This document shows positions 1 to 12,910 of a stretch of DNA of 64,000 bases, piece after piece. The notes below the pieces were generated by a model that saw only the letters and a program-made list of their open reading frames with translations, made no database searches and was not told the origin of the DNA. Position 1 is the stretch's first letter, and every line of letters begins with the position of its first letter. The stretch spans positions 75,279,763-75,343,762 of the forward strand of contig JARDYH010000007.1 in assembly GCA_029215795.1 (NCBI GenBank). The letters are read 5' to 3'. The position numbers were made by a program, and so were the translations under genes. The stretch comes from Anniella stebbinsi. Taxonomy: Eukaryota; Chordata; Lepidosauria; Squamata; Anniellidae.

Positions 1-1096
1 ACAAAGATAAACCACAGTAGGGATGTCAACCAATGGCTAGTTATCTATTTTTTAAAATCTATTAATATAACTACATTCACGTATTGCATATAGAGAGAGA
101 GATACTGAATACAGATGCTCTCTTGAGATATTAAGGGATATAGGACTAACATGCAGTTTAACAAACAAAAGCTCCCACATTGTTAGATGTAAAGGTCATC
201 ATCTGTATTTTCTTTTCCTGTCCCCTATTACAGGGACTTGCCAGAGCCAAAATAGCTCTCAGAAACAAAAGAGCACCCTTAACCACAGCCAACGCCAATT
301 AAGATTTGCCACTGCCGATAAAACGTTTATCTACAATGAATCGTCAAAAGCTTTAATTGATGGCTGCAAACCTATGAATTCTTCTGTGGGAGAAAATCCC
401 ACCAAATTCAGTGGGATTTATTTCCAAGTAAATATGCATAGAGCTGTGATGTAGATCTACCAATTAAAGCTTGCAGTCCATGATAAACCATGAGGAGTGT
501 ACAAACCATGCTGTGGATGTACAGAAGTTTGTGCCCACAGCCAGGCACAATGAGGTACAAAGCATAATAGCCACACTGCTTTAAAAAAAAAATCCAAACT
601 GTATGCTTCACTGTAAAGGGGAGAAAATACTAGAAATACTGTTGAATCAGATTTCCTGTAGTGGACAAAATATAGGAAAACGAGCTGGAGCCAGTGGAAA
701 ACCTAAACTGTTTCACTTCTCTTTAGAGCTAAGTCCAGATAAAGCTGCTTCTCTCTCTGGGGGCTCCCTAGTCACACTTTTATCCAGGATCTTTGGAGGC
801 CATGAGTTTCCACTGTCTTCTCAATCACAAGAGCAAACAGACAGCAGCCACATTTGGACGTCACAGTTAGCTTACCATGAGCGAGCCAGCATGCACACAC
901 CTCAATCACGCCCACTTGGCTCCTCCTGTCAGTGGGAGTGGCTAAACAAGCCAGAGACTCTCTGTCCAAACCAGGAACTCTGTATCACACCAACCAAGCC
1001 AGGGACATAAAGTCTTGGGCTTTTGTAGTCACTCCTGCTGACAGAAGGAGCAATTAAGTTGCATGCATTAGCACATCAGCTCACTCACGGCAAGCC

Positions 1097-1126
1097 ATGA
1101 TGATGATGATGATGATGATGATGATA
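1097..1126. repeat. (ATG)n microsatellite
   Basis: About nine uninterrupted ATG/TGA units occur in non-coding sequence. Confidence 0.9.
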
Positions 1127-2239
1127 ATATTAAAATCTGGTTTATTGTGATGACTGGAAATGGCCAACCAGTTTACAAAAGAAAGTGGGGGACATCAGTT
1201 TACAGTTAATCTCCCTCCTGTTAACCCGAGAGGATCCAGGAAGGAATAAAATGCACTTTGGACACACTTTCATCCTGAAGGACAGCTATCAATGTCTGTT
1301 TTAAGATAAATATTAGATCAAAAGAGGCCCAGGATCTGCATTCTGCTAGGACTTCCCAGGAACTATGAGCAGGAAGACTGTAGTTGCACAGGACAGTACA
1401 AAAAACAAACCAAAAGACAGCCTTAAGCTGTCATTTCTTTCCCTGCCCTGCAAAGTTTTAAAATCACTGACTGTGTATTTGTACATAAAATAAAGCTTGA
1501 ACTCCTGAGTTCTCTGCCTGGCTCTAAGCGTTTGAAACAAAAATGAGAATAGTTACAAACGCAAACAAACAATAATGGCTAAAGAGCACCTAACCACAAT
1601 TAAACCACCTGAACCTGAATATGATTACAAGCATCCTATGTACGGTTTATAATGAAGTTTAAGCACACGTATCAAACGCAGGGGGGAAATCCAAACATAC
1701 TTTGCCCGAAGGCTAACAAACAATAAACCCACCAAAGGATCCACAACCTAAAAACGTACGTGATGTTGGAATGAAAGGCACGAAGTTCTAATTTCTGAAT
1801 AGGTGAGCGTATATCTTAAATATGCGGCAAAACTGTGCAGATCACAATTGGTGGAAGAGTCATTGTTTGAACAAGATGCAAAAAGAAAAAAGAAAAAAAG
1901 AAAAACTCCTACAGAGGCGAGCCGCCACACCCTGCCAGGGGGATTAAGCAGGAAACTGACAAAGAGGCCTCCCCAGGCACCACATTCCAAGTTTACCAGT
2001 AAGTCACCATGTGTGCAACTGAGCAACTTCTTAAAGAGGTGTTGGTATGGGAGCTGCTACGTCTTCCTTCATGGAAAAAAGACTACAGGAAAGGCCTGTC
2101 TACCTGCCACCCCCTCATACCTGCCCTAGCTGTGAACACAGAGCTGCACAAATGAAAGACTGTGTGGATAATGATAGAACAGACCTTATAGTGCAAGTGT
2201 GTGGGGCCGGGAGAAACTAATATAGTAGAACAGCCTTCC

Positions 2240-2292
2240 TCAGTTTGGCGCCCTCCAGATCTGCTGGAATACAGCTGCCATCATACCCAGCC
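2240..2292 (+). repeat. Fragment of CCCTCCAGAT...ACTACAACTCCCATC repeat
   Basis: A diverged half copy of the short repeat seen many times in the window: a 'cctcagtttggcgccctccag' type start, then 'gctgccatcatacccagccagc'. It is probably one arm of a palindromic DNA transposon relic. Confidence 0.6.
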
Positions 2293-2454
2293 AGCGTAGA
2301 CAAAGAGCTGCATTTGTGGCTCTCACGTCTTGCAGTAAAGAGAAGAATACTGCAGTATGGTCAGAAGAGGAGAAGGCAAGGCCCACAGAGAATGTGATGA
2401 ATCTGCCAAGGATTTCTACTAGCACAACTTTGCATTGATGCTATGTGACAACTC

Positions 2455-2995
2455 ATAGGTCAATCACTCTCTCTACTGGTTAGACCTCATCTTGAGTACT
2501 GTGTCTAGTCCTGGGCACCACATCTCAAGAGGGATGCAGACAAGCTAGAGGGGTTTCAGAGGAGGGCAACGAGGATGATCAGGGGGTCTGGAAACAAAGC
2601 CCTATGAGGAGAGACTGAAAGAACTGGGCATGTTTAGCCTGGAGAAGAGAAGATTGAGGGGAGACATGATAGCACTCTTCAAGTACTTGAAAGGTTGGCA
2701 CATAGAGGAAGGCCAGGATCTCTTCTTGGTCATCCCAGAGTGGAGGACATGGTATAATAGGCTCAAGTTACAAGATGCCAGATTCCAGCTAGACATCAGG
2801 AAAACCTCCTGACAGTAACAGCAGTATGCCAATGGAACCAATGACCTAGGGAGGTGGTGGGCTCTCCCACACTAGAGAGATTCAAGATGCAGCTGGACAG
2901 CCACCTGTCAGGGATGCTTTAAGATGGATTCCTACATTGAGCAGGGGGTTGGACTCAGTGGCCTTATAGGCCCCTTCCAACTCTACTATTGTATA
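2455..2995 (+). mobile_element. CR1-type LINE, 5'-truncated 3' end
   Basis: The plus strand encodes degraded pieces of the CR1 reverse-transcriptase C-terminus, including a [24 protein letters not shown] segment at about 2630-2690. The typical CR1 3' tail follows ('ggggttggactcagtggcc...ccccttccaactctac', about 2945-2990). Frames are broken and there is no intact ORF. Its orientation is opposite to LSR, consistent with an intronic relic. Confidence 0.88.
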
Positions 2996-3084
2996 TTGTC
3001 TTTCCCCCAGAAAAGCCTCATCAGGCCAGAAGCTGTCTACAATCCTAGGCAGTGGGCAGGATTAAGCCTCTATCTCAGCCTTTT

Positions 3085-3200
3085 CAACCTGCCCCCCTTC
3101 CACCAGATGTGTTGGAGTTCAACTTCCACCATCCTAAACCATTGCCTGTGCTGGCTTGAGATGATGGGAACTGTATTCCAACACATTGCAGGAGGGAGGG
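3085..3200. repeat. Palindromic 'CCAGATGTGTTGGA' MITE-like repeat
   Basis: Two arms can be seen: 'ccagatgtgttggagttcaacttccaccatcc' and, after a short spacer, 'gatgatgggaactgtattccaacacat'. The second is roughly the reverse complement of the first. The same unit recurs at 9775, 14605, 29268, 39018, 39862, 45405 and 59175. Confidence 0.7.
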
Positions 3201-4554
3201 GGCACCAAATTAGAAAGGATGTTCTAATTTCTCAATGAGATGGGCAGGAGTACTCGGTTCAATGGGACATAAGAAGGGCAATGCAGGGGAAATGTTGTTT
3301 GGGGATTTCTCCCAACTGGTTTGAACTTGGGTGCTTGCCATTCGCCCCAAGGCTTCAAGATAGGTCAGATTAAGTTAGCAATTAGTTGGGTGGCTCAAGC
3401 CATTAAGCACCATAAGATCAGAGTAAAATGCTACTCCTTCTTCTGCTTACCCAGCCCAAAACAAAATACAATTAGTTCCCATGTGCTATTAACCAAAGGT
3501 AAATTATGGTTTTTCTAACTTAACACGACCATGTAAGCAGTATTGAACAAGGAAGCAGGAAACTGGTCATATAAACTTGCTAACATAATTGTTACAGCAA
3601 TGCTGAAGGCAAGAAGCACCATCTGATAGGATAAACAGGGCCTCTGTTTTCTTGCAGGAATGGAAAATAGGATTTCTTTGGGCAGGGAGCCCCCTTCCTT
3701 GCTTGTAGATTCCCAGCTCACCTAGTGCTTGTTCTACACTACAGAAGTTGCCTAAAGCAAAGTCTGTGCGAACACTGGATGCACCAGCAATGACACAGTA
3801 ACAGTTGATGCAATTAAATTTATTTTCTACACGCTGAACCATTTGACCCATGGAGAAAAACTGGGGATCGTGTAGTAGAGCCAGGCCCAGCATCAGTACC
3901 CAGCATAGGTGGGTGGCAGCCAAGAGTCATGGGGCTCAGAAGGGGCCATCTGCCCCAAGCCTAAACCAGCTACCACCATTGTTCTTCCTCCTCTTCCCCT
4001 GCCTGGCCCTGCTGACCCTGGAGCACCTGGCTGAACCTGCAGGCTCTGACACTCCATTTTAAAAGAAACAAAATTGAATTTACATTTCAAGTAGCAGCAA
4101 TCTGTCTTTAGGGGAGAGATATGGCCAATGAGGGCACAGGGTGGTCTTTACGTCACCCCTTGGCCAACCCTCCCCCAAAAGGCAGCATGTGATTAGTTCA
4201 GATTGCTGCTACTCAAAATGTAAGTTTTAAAAAATCCTTTTAATATTATATGCGAGGCCTGCAGACTCAGCCGGGTGCCCAAGCGCTTTGCCAGTGGGGC
4301 CACATCCAGAGAAAGAGGAGGCACCACTGCCACCCCACATAAAAAACCCTAAGGGAGGCAGACTTTGGTGGCTGGTGACAATGGATGTGGGGGCTTTGGC
4401 TGGCAGGCAACAGTGAGCATATGGGCATCTTCAGTGGGCACAGTTTTGGGGCTGGCGGCAGACAGGTGGGGGTCTTGGAGGAGGCAGGGGAGCAGGACTA
4501 TGCCAAGGGCCACCAGGCACTGGGGTCAGCCCTGGGCAGGGCAAAAGTTGCTTG

Positions 4555-4692
4555 GAACGTGGGTGGGAGGGTGCTGTTGCACTCATGTCCTGCTTGTGGG
4601 TCACTGGTTGACAGCTGGTTGGCCACTGTGTGAACGGAATGCTGACTAGATGGACCCTCGGTCTAATCCAGCATGGCTCTTATGTTCTTAAG
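4555..4692 (+). repeat. Dispersed repeat ending in 'CTGGATCAGACC...GTTCTTA'
   Basis: The segment 'tcactggttgacagctggttggccactgtgtgaacggaatgctgactagatggacc' followed by 'atccagcatggctcttatgttctta' matches, in reverse complement, the repeat at 29369-29590 and, in the same orientation, the one at 51700-51855. The three copies together define a retroposon-like family I cannot name. Confidence 0.75.
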
Positions 4693-6618
4693 AGTTTGTT
4701 AACTGCAGTCAATTTTACAGAACTGTACGTGAAATGTTACAGAAAAGGAGGTTAAGAAATGTAGCCAAAATTTAATTTCTTGAACCACATTCATCTATAA
4801 AAGAAACACACCAGGTTTTCACGGTCCCAAGGGTTTGCTTGAAAATTCTAACAGCAAAGCTGCTAAAAGGATCAAGCACGGAAGCCTGGATACATGTAGC
4901 CTATGATTTCTCAAGGATTTGGGGAAGGCTTACCTCTGACTTTTCCCCACTACTTAAAGGTAACAAATTCAGACTAAGACATCCAGAGTATTCAAGCAAC
5001 ATGGTTATCTGCTGCAGTTTGGCATCTGCACCACTGATCGAAGCTACCTACAAATTTTGTTAGTTACAGGCCTGTAAGACACATAAATGAAGTTCAGCCT
5101 CCCAGTTCAAATTATATGCCTGATGAAATCCTTGTCATTGAATAAAAATCACCACTCCTGCCTCACCATTCAGTTCAAAAGCTCACCTTTGCTGCAGCTC
5201 TCTAAGCCACTATACTTTCTCTAAGCAATGGTCCAAGGACCAGAAGTGTATTGCGCCACACAATTCAACACTTTAACAGATTGTCAGATAGCAACATTGA
5301 CCAGCGACAGATAGCAACATTGATCAAGCAACAGAAAGTTGTGGTACACTTCAAACAGGGAATAATATCTAAAATTTTATCTTATAATGAACTCCTTGCA
5401 AGTAGAAACTTAACTTGCAATATGCTACTTCTCTACTTTTGGGGAACTTTGTACATAAGTTCGACATTCAAAACATTATTCTTACAACTGCAATCTGAAA
5501 TGGTACAGTCTATTCTATCACCTCATGGCTCTACAACCTCATTCTGCTGACACATAAACCAGAGACTACCAGATACAGAGAATATGCTCAGGCAGAGGCA
5601 AGACATTACATTTAAATCCCAAAGAGATAAATCTCTCGCTCTCAAATTAAAAATAAATAAATCCTTTTTCTTCCTGAAAGTGTAACTGTGAGCAAGAATA
5701 TGACCACCTTTAAGATTAAAATTATGTAGGGAAGCTAGGAGCCAAACACAATTGTTTCGTGGGCCATATCTAGCTTGTGAGACTCCAGTTCACCATTCCT
5801 GCTCCAGAGCGCAAAAGCTCATTCTGCAAATTGCCTCCAAAATCTGATCATCAGCTCAAGCTGCACGAGGTCTCAATTGAACCCTCCTGTGCTTCCTGAC
5901 AGAGCTGCAATTAGATGGCTTAGAAAGTGCTGGGAGGGTGGAAAGTGTGCTGTATAGAATATAATTAAAGTACACTATTTAACTGCTAGTTATGGTGCTA
6001 ATGTAGAGCAGCTAGTCAGGTTTCACACCTGGATCCATTCTGTGTTTATAGGAAGAGAACTAGGAAGCAAGGAAATTAACACAGTTGCCCAAAAGAGGAT
6101 TTTTCACAACATGAGTCATGCCTCCCTGTGGCAAGGGGTGAAAATCTCCCTGTTAATGACACCATAATTTATGTGGATTTGCAGGGAGGCAAGAGAGAAA
6201 GAACAGCATGTAGCGCTTCTGAATCTGACCATCGCCACTTGCTCTGAAACATGTTATCACAAGCTGCAGATTTTTTGCCATGGACTTTTGACCTGCCCAA
6301 ACAGTAAATGCTGTTTGTTCTTGTTTTGCCACTCGGCTCAAATCCTTGTTGTTGTCAATGCTCTTTAAAAAAATGAACATAAACAACACACACACAAAAT
6401 GAAGCAGTTCTGAGAGTTTAGCAGGGGGGTGATTCTGATGCATAACAACAAAATGTGAAAGGGTTACAAAAGGGATGCTATCTTTGGTCTCAATTTGCAA
6501 GAAACCAGGGCTACAATATTTACAGTGCATACTATGCATGTTTACTTGGAAATGTACCAGTTGAGCTCACTCCTCACTAAGTGTGTTTAGGACAGCCACC
6601 TTAAGTCCTGTGAGTTGC

Positions 6619-6636
6619 GGGGGGGGGGGGGGGGGG
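6619..6636. repeat. Poly-G tract (18 G)
   Basis: An uninterrupted G homopolymer, which may form quadruplex DNA and is prone to length errors in sequencing. Confidence 0.9.
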
Positions 6637-8189
6637 TGTTACATATTATGCAATGCCTGCCAATATCCTCTGAAAAGCAAAACAAAAAAACAAAAAAAAC
6701 AGGGGTTGTTGAGATATGGAATTAGGATAACTTGATTCAAAGCTTTTATCAGTCCTAGAAAAGTCAACTGTTATTTGCAATTATCCCAAAGCACCTCACT
6801 TGCTAGTTGCAAGAGTGAATTAAGTCATGTTTCCCCAAATCTGAAGCAATCAATACAGAAAAATGACTAATCAAAATAAGCATGGATATTAAGGCAGGCA
6901 GAACGTAATGAGTGAGCACATTATGTAAGTGCTCCAGAGTTTCCTTGGCTTCCAACAGGTGGGCACAGTTGAGGGTGCTAGTTTTGACCTAAAAAAGCCT
7001 CTTAAGAGATTTCGGCCTTGGAAGGCTACCTGTTCTGCATATCATTTACATCAGTTACATATAACTTTCTGATTCTCCCCAACTGTGACAGATCAAGTCC
7101 CTCTTCAATCTGTCTACAGCACTTTTATCTATTCTACAGCTGAGTAAAACAATTAAAAGTTCCGAGGCAAGAATTTTTGCTGTTCTTGGCCAGGTTTGTG
7201 GTTTGGCACCACCAGCTCAGGCAAAATACATGTGATCAGTCAAGCAGCAATATGACCCAACCACACTCATACCCTACCTTCACATTCTCCACCACAACAG
7301 ACACTAAACACAAAACTGTGAATGGGACCACAGCACAGCCCAACTTTTCTCTTTAGAAGCTCAGTGGCAAAGCACATCCTTTGTCTGCATGAACCTTAAT
7401 CCTTAACTCCTCTCCATTTGAAATCTCAAGCAACTAGGTTGGGAAAGACATATGCCCAAGTTTCTGAAAAGGTAGGCTGAAGAACAATTGCCATTTAACG
7501 TCAACAAGACAGGACTATCTAGGCCACCAGTGTTAACACACCTCTTCTTTCCAAGTTAAAAATATTGCTGGGCTTTAACCAAACACTGGGAATTCATGTG
7601 TCGGTAGTGCATTATAAACAGCAACTACAGACTTCTGTCCAGCCGAACTCATTTGCCTGGCCTGCAACTTCAGTTTTTGCAGCTTGAAGCTTATTAGCCT
7701 CTTAATTCTCCAAATATTTTTAGAAGTATGCTTGGAGAACTGACATTTTCTGAATGCCTCGTGCTAGGTTAGGAGAGGCATACCCGGTCAGAAAGCCTAG
7801 ATAATATTGATAGTAGCATTCCATCACATGTAAACTTCTCAGTCTCCAACCGACAGAGAAACTGGGGTATGGGAAGGTGATGGAATCTGGTCACGCCCAG
7901 CTGTTCCTTCCTGTACAGAGAGGAACCTAGGAGGGATTTGGGGGCATTGCCTTTCTTCTTCCCTGTACTGCAGTTAGATGCAGGTAGAAAAGCCACTAAA
8001 TACAGGAGAAGTTCAAAACAGAAAGCTTGTGGAAAGAATTTAATACTTAACATTTAGGCAGAGCTTTACAAGAGGTCAAAGCATTTCTCACAACATGACA
8101 CAGTAATCCTTAAAAAAGCCCTGTAAAGTTAGTAGTATCAGCATTTCCGCACTCCAGATGGGGGGGGAGAGAAGGGTGAAGACTAGAAA

Positions 8190-8420
8190 ATAGCAGATAT
8201 TTATTATTTGTTTTTAGAAGGTAAACCTTGCTGTTCTCATCAAAACAACCAATGGTGGAAAACAATCAGAACAATAAAAAACACAGACCATAAAATACAG
8301 CAGCCAGCAACAATGAATCTGACATCATAAAAACAACAAGAATTACCCACTAAAAATCCAGACAACCAGCAAAATAAACACAGGAAGCACCATCAAGCAG
8401 TGTAGCTAAGATTTCAATCA
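8190..8420 (-). repeat. L2-like LINE 3' tail (degraded)
   Basis: An A/C-rich segment follows 'gatatttattatttgttttta' with runs such as 'caataaaaaacacagaccataaaa'. The composition and layout resemble the minus-strand L2 tails at 12700 and 28960. The assignment rests on resemblance only. Confidence 0.4.
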
Positions 8421-8957
8421 GAACTTTCCTAGCACACACTCTTTGCCACTAAAATAAGCCAGCTCTGATGGAAGAATTCTTGCAAGAAATCCTCTTGGAA
8501 CTTTGTAACTAATACCCCCAGAAACACTGGGGGATTGCAGGGAACCTCAACACAGCAATTCTAAGACCAATACTTGGCTAAACACTCAAAGGTCCCAAGA
8601 ACAAAATCCAGATCCTAGCTCCTTATTTCCTGCTCTGAACATGACAGATTAAATCCCATCCCTCAAATCAAGTGCACAATGCAAGAATTGTTTTTTTCAA
8701 ATTGTGCAGAATTTATGATTTTAACAGATAGAAAGGACAACTGCTTTGCTGCCTTGAAAGCCATTAACTTTTCTGCTCCCTCACTCTCAACTTGATCATT
8801 TGCAACCTTAGTTCAATTTTTAGAAGATCATAAGCTGGTCATCTTAATGTTCAGTTTTCCCAACTTCTATATCTTACCTCTATTCCATGTTGCTGGAACT
8901 GTCCATATTCACAACAAATTCTACTGTGGGATTTGATTTCCCCCAGCTTCTTTTAGA

Positions 8958-9040
8958 AAGCCAGTGTGGTGCAGTGGTATGGTTAAGAGATTTTGACCTG
9001 GGACACTGGGGTTCAGATCTCTGCTCAACCAATACGCCAC
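8958..9040 (+). mobile_element. tRNA-derived SINE, truncated (GTGTGGTGTAGTGG type)
   Basis: The head 'gccagtgtggtgcagtggtatggttaagag' and a B-box-like 'gggttcagatct' match the SINEs at 51412, 62413 and 63003. The body is lost after about 80 bases. Confidence 0.75.
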
Positions 9041-9774
9041 AAACATGCATTCCTTATCCCATGTCAACAAGGAAATATAGAGGGCAGGCCATCTCACTGG
9101 GTCAAAGGATCAGTAGAGAATAATACTGCAACATAGATACATTTACCTGGTAACCACAAGGGGACTATCTAACTTATTCACCTTTTTTTTAAAAAAAAAC
9201 ACTGCTTACTATACAGCAGATAATGTATTTTAGTTCTAACATTTTTATTGCCACACATTTATACATTGTTATTTCCTGAGGTTTTATGGCATCTTTTCAA
9301 ATCTACTTTAACTTTAATCTCTTGTAAGCCTATTTTTTAAAAATAATAATAACAGTTTATTTTTAAGGCAGGAACTTATGGTTCTGCTGCCTTCTGTATT
9401 CCATCTTCTCAGGAGAGGCATTCCACCTTGTCTCACACGCAGGAGGGCAATGCCTCTTCCAAGATGGTCCCTGCATTGACACGAGTGTGCACCAACTAAA
9501 AATCAAAGAATGTGTTTTCTTTATGAACAATTATTTCATTCATATCCAAATTATGCAGATCTAATTAGTTAAAGGTCATGCAAAGACTGTTTTAACAAAG
9601 GAACAGTCCAAATGAAGTTTCTACCGCATGCATGACATAAAGCAAGCTGTTAGGATGCTTCACTTCTTCACTCTTAGGTGCAAAATTATGGGTGGTGGGG
9701 GCGGATATTCTTTCACATTGTTCAGTATTGGGAAGGCACTGCATAGCCTTAGTTTCAGCTGGGGTCGGCAATGA

Positions 9775-9862
9775 CAAGTCTTCATCAACCTGGTGCCCTC
9801 CAGATGTGTTGCTGGGAATGACTGAAGTTGCAGTGCAACACATCTGGAAGACACCAGGTTAG
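9775..9862. repeat. Palindromic 'CCAGATGTGTTG' MITE-like repeat
   Basis: The left arm is 'ctggtgccctccagatgtgttgctgggaatgac' and the right arm 'gtgcaacacatctggaagacaccagg'. The arms are inverted around a short centre. Confidence 0.75.
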
Positions 9863-10114
9863 AAAAAGCTACTCTAGATCAGTCTCACAAGAAAGTTCAT
9901 TGAAGTCAGCAGCCAACATTAATACTTACATTCACTTGCCCACATATATGTATGCTAGTCATTTGTGGCTTATAAAGCAGAATCAAACTTTGTAAAGCTT
10001 CCCTCTCTGGAAGCCTGGAGGTAGTTCTCCCTAACCACCACCAATAAAGTCAGTGGCTATTTACTGGCCTGCTTTGGATTTTAAGTAAGCCAGCCATTGG
10101 CATTCCAAACTTAC

Positions 10115-10456
10115 TATTTGTGATGGTGATGCGCCGGCCCTGGTAGAAGTCCCCAAGGGTCACAGAGTTGCCTTGTTTGGTAGCCACCACACGCACAGTC
10201 CTGGAACTGTCCTGGCATTCCACATAGGGATTGTATCCAGGGTTGTTCTGCTGCAGCTGGTTGGTTATCTGGTTCTCTTGGCTGTTGGAGTTGAAAGCAT
10301 CCGAAAGGCGACTCCGGCAATAAGATCTGTATTTCCACAAGACAATAGGTGGCTGGGTGGCTGTAGTCTGGTAGCTGCACTGCAGAGTGACCGGCTGAAA
10401 CAGGATAACCACATTGAAGGGATTCGGTACTGTGACTTGCATCGCGGTAGCAGGAT
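10115..10456 (-). CDS. LSR: LSR exon 2 (lipolysis-stimulated lipoprotein receptor, Ig-like domain)
   Basis: LSR (angulin-1) is a single-pass membrane protein of tricellular tight junctions and a lipoprotein receptor, in one family with ILDR1 and ILDR2. This exon encodes the N-terminal half of the V-type Ig domain. It contains a QVTVPNPFNVVILFQPVTL-type strand, the first Ig cysteine (TLQCSY), a WKYRSYC segment, and NPGYNPYVECQDS followed by RTVRVVATKQGN and LGDFYQGRRITIT. The LQVTVPNP, ECQDS and YQGRR signatures fit LSR better than ILDR1 or ILDR2. The exon is bounded by CCCCAG at its 5' side (first base 10456) and a consensus GTAAGT donor (exon end 10115). It is 342 nt, so it adds 114 codons. 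It enters in phase 1 and joins exon 1 to make an Asp codon. The second Ig cysteine must come from an exon not found here. No stop or frameshift is present. Confidence 0.93.
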
Positions 10457-11495
10457 CTGGGGATGGGAGCAGATAGTCAGACAAGGCAAGAAAATACTAA
10501 GTGAGAAAGCTACACTTGAACGCTGCACATCTCTTCCCCCAGAACAGTCTTGTGCCATATTTCATTCATTCTGTTATTACAAAGCATTTTACTAGAACTC
10601 AGGATTTTCAGATATGGCTTAACCTCTCAGCAACACTTTCTGACAGCTTTGTTTCAGGAGTATGCAGACAGTTTCACTATCTAGTAATGCCAGTTTAGCT
10701 TCTCTGTTTCCTCTTTCAGGAGGGAACTATTCAAGTAGCAAGCACATAATAGCTCAATGGACAGCCATGGTTTCTGCAAGCTCAGGTGGAACATGACATT
10801 TTCCTAAAGTAAATGCTGACAGTTTGAACCTGCCATCCAAAGATCAGTGGTAATGGGCAGGGCAAGAAATATTTAAAGTGCCTGGCTTCATGGGAACAGG
10901 AAATCTCTTTCTAGCCATGAAAAGGGCTGGAGAGCTTTACTATCACAAAGGAAAAAACAAGCTTATCCACCAAAGAGTTTATCACATCCTCAACATGCAA
11001 TGGGAACTGAACTGAAGAGAGCCTGAGAGTGGGGAAAACATACCCCTACATGCAAGAGAACCACTGCCAATTTAATTTCATACATATTCCTAACCCATAC
11101 CTGGCTAGATGCCAGAAAGGAGAGCCAGAGATTCATTATCTGTTATGTACCTGTCATCAAGGAAGAGATGCAGGATTCTGGAGGGAAAGGGCAGAAAAAG
11201 GAACCCTATGAGCGCCTTGGTTTCCAGTCTATGGCTACAGAAGTTTTTTTCCAGAGGGGACTGCTTCCTCCACCTCCACTAAAACCCCAAGTTTTGAGAA
11301 CAGCAGCTTCACTGACACTGTATTTTAGGTGGAATATTTCATCAATCCAGCTGCTCACCCATCCGCCTGCCTACCCTAAACACAGAGCTGGAGTTACACA
11401 GGCTAAACTAGGTGGGCAACCAACCACCAAAGACCAGCCTACTATGTAATGATTGGGGTGAGGAAAAGTGACCTTCCTTGCTTTTTCTGCCAGCT

Positions 11496-11693
11496 TCAGG
11501 ATAACAGGAAATAGTTCACCAAATGGAGGGGGTAAATAAATTCTAGCCATTAAGTTGTTAACTCAGAAATTCCCACTCCCATCCTCCCCAGCAATCAGGA
11601 TTACAGGAAGTAGTTCACCAAGTGGAGGGGGTAAATAAATTCAACCCATTAAGTTGTTAACTCAGAAATTCCCACTCCCATCCTCCCAGCAAT
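11496..11693. repeat. Two-copy 99-bp tandem duplication
   Basis: Unit 1 runs from 11496 to 11594 and unit 2 from 11595 to 11693. Both begin 'tcaggat.acaggaa.tagtt' and end 'cccactcccatcctcc..agcaa'. They differ at only a few positions, so the duplication is fairly recent. Confidence 0.92.
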
Positions 11694-12689
11694 CTTACCT
11701 ACATGACCTAGTCATCAGTTAAGCCCTATTAAAAAGAAGTCTACAAGGAACATACCAGTCCACAACAAGTGGATTAATACATCTTTGAAGACCATTGACA
11801 AAAATACAGTTTTTCCAGTTCAGCAGAGCAGTCATACCTGGTCACCTGGAGGAGCTTCTTACTCACAACAGACAAAGGAGGAGTTATTTACAAGCCTGCA
11901 TGAACAGAAAGTCATTTTCTTCCATTCAAACCAATCAACATCCTAGTGTTCAAGTGAAGCCATTAGCCACTCCCCAGCCTTGTAAATAACCCAACAAAAG
12001 TTGCCTGCCTGCAAAACAAAAAAGTACTACCATGTTACAAGGCTAGTAGCCTTCATTTCCATGCTGGCCAAATAGGTGAAGTCTCATCCTTGATGGTTCA
12101 CATAGAAATGTAGGTCTCTAGCCTCTTGGCAGGCTAGGTTAAAAAAAATCATCTACCAAGTGGACTCGAGGAGAAAGGACTAAGCAATCCATTCCTCCTT
12201 AGCTAGACACCAGCTCTCTGTATTTCCATTCTGTTTGAGGAGACAGGGGCTTTCCATCCTCCGGAGCTAGCACAGAAATCAAAAGGGCTCTCAAAGGAAG
12301 GGTAAAGTGATCCACCTCTCCTCTTCCTCCAGTCCTCTCACTCTCCTGCATGGAATTCTTATTCGCCTACTGCAACAAGGCAAGTTGTTAAATTCAAGCT
12401 GCCTTAATTTGCTCTCACCAGCCATTTCCAAGTCATTCATTTTCCACTGTTCAGGATCAACATAGGTTGTAGCCAAATTAAACCAAGTGTAAAAACCCTA
12501 GTGTGGTCCCCAAAATACCCCTTCTTTCCACTTAAGTGTTAAAGACATCATACATAAACATCTGAATACAGTATCTTTAAAAATCCAGACAGACACACAA
12601 CACACACTCAAAGCAACATCACACCAAAAAAAACAGCATCATTAAACCCAAAAAGCCAGCAATATTAATGCCACAAAAAGTTTGGGAGA

Positions 12690-12910
12690 TAAAACTCATT
12701 TTAATGTTGTTATTTATTTACAACATTTATATACTACTCCATATCTAAACAGGTTCCAGAGCAGTGCTTAAAGAATAAGCAATTATGCTAACCACATCTC
12801 TTGGGTGAGATGGTGCTCCATCTCTGGAACTACCAATGAAAAGGCCCTGCCCCTAGTTACCACCTGCCAGAGTTGTTTTTACCTACTCTTCAAAAGTAGA
12901 GAATGACTAC
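12690..12910 (-). repeat. L2-like LINE 3' tail (minus strand)
   Basis: The sequence 'gttgttatttatttacaacatttatatactactcc' looks like the reverse of the common L2 3' end ('ggcgggatataaat...aaataaa'). It is followed by 'gagatggtgctccatctctgg', resembling the 3' UTR. No ORF is left. Confidence 0.55.

Larger units (their letters stand above)
1..10114 (-). other. LSR: Probable LSR intron 2 (at least its 5' part), no further exon seen
   Basis: This stretch lies downstream of LSR exon 2 on the minus strand. The next LSR exon should complete the Ig domain with a DSGVYYC-like motif, followed by exons for the membrane segment and the Cys-rich juxtamembrane stretch. None of these was recognised here on the minus strand. 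The sequence is AT-rich, with repeat fragments (CR1, SINE, palindromic MITE pieces, L2-like tails) and simple repeats listed separately. The parts between them, notably 1-2230, 4700-8180 and 9140-9770, show nothing I can identify. It could be one long intron, or it could hold short exons that I missed by eye. Confidence 0.55.

Noticed and set aside
2630..2812. Small gene encoding [20 protein letters not shown]
   Set aside because: It is the C-terminal part of a CR1 reverse transcriptase and recurs degraded at 36966-37195.
10115..10456. ILDR1 or ILDR2 instead of LSR
   Set aside because: The QVTVPNP start, NPGYNPYVECQDS and YQGRRITIT segments and the neighbouring FAM187B fit LSR better.
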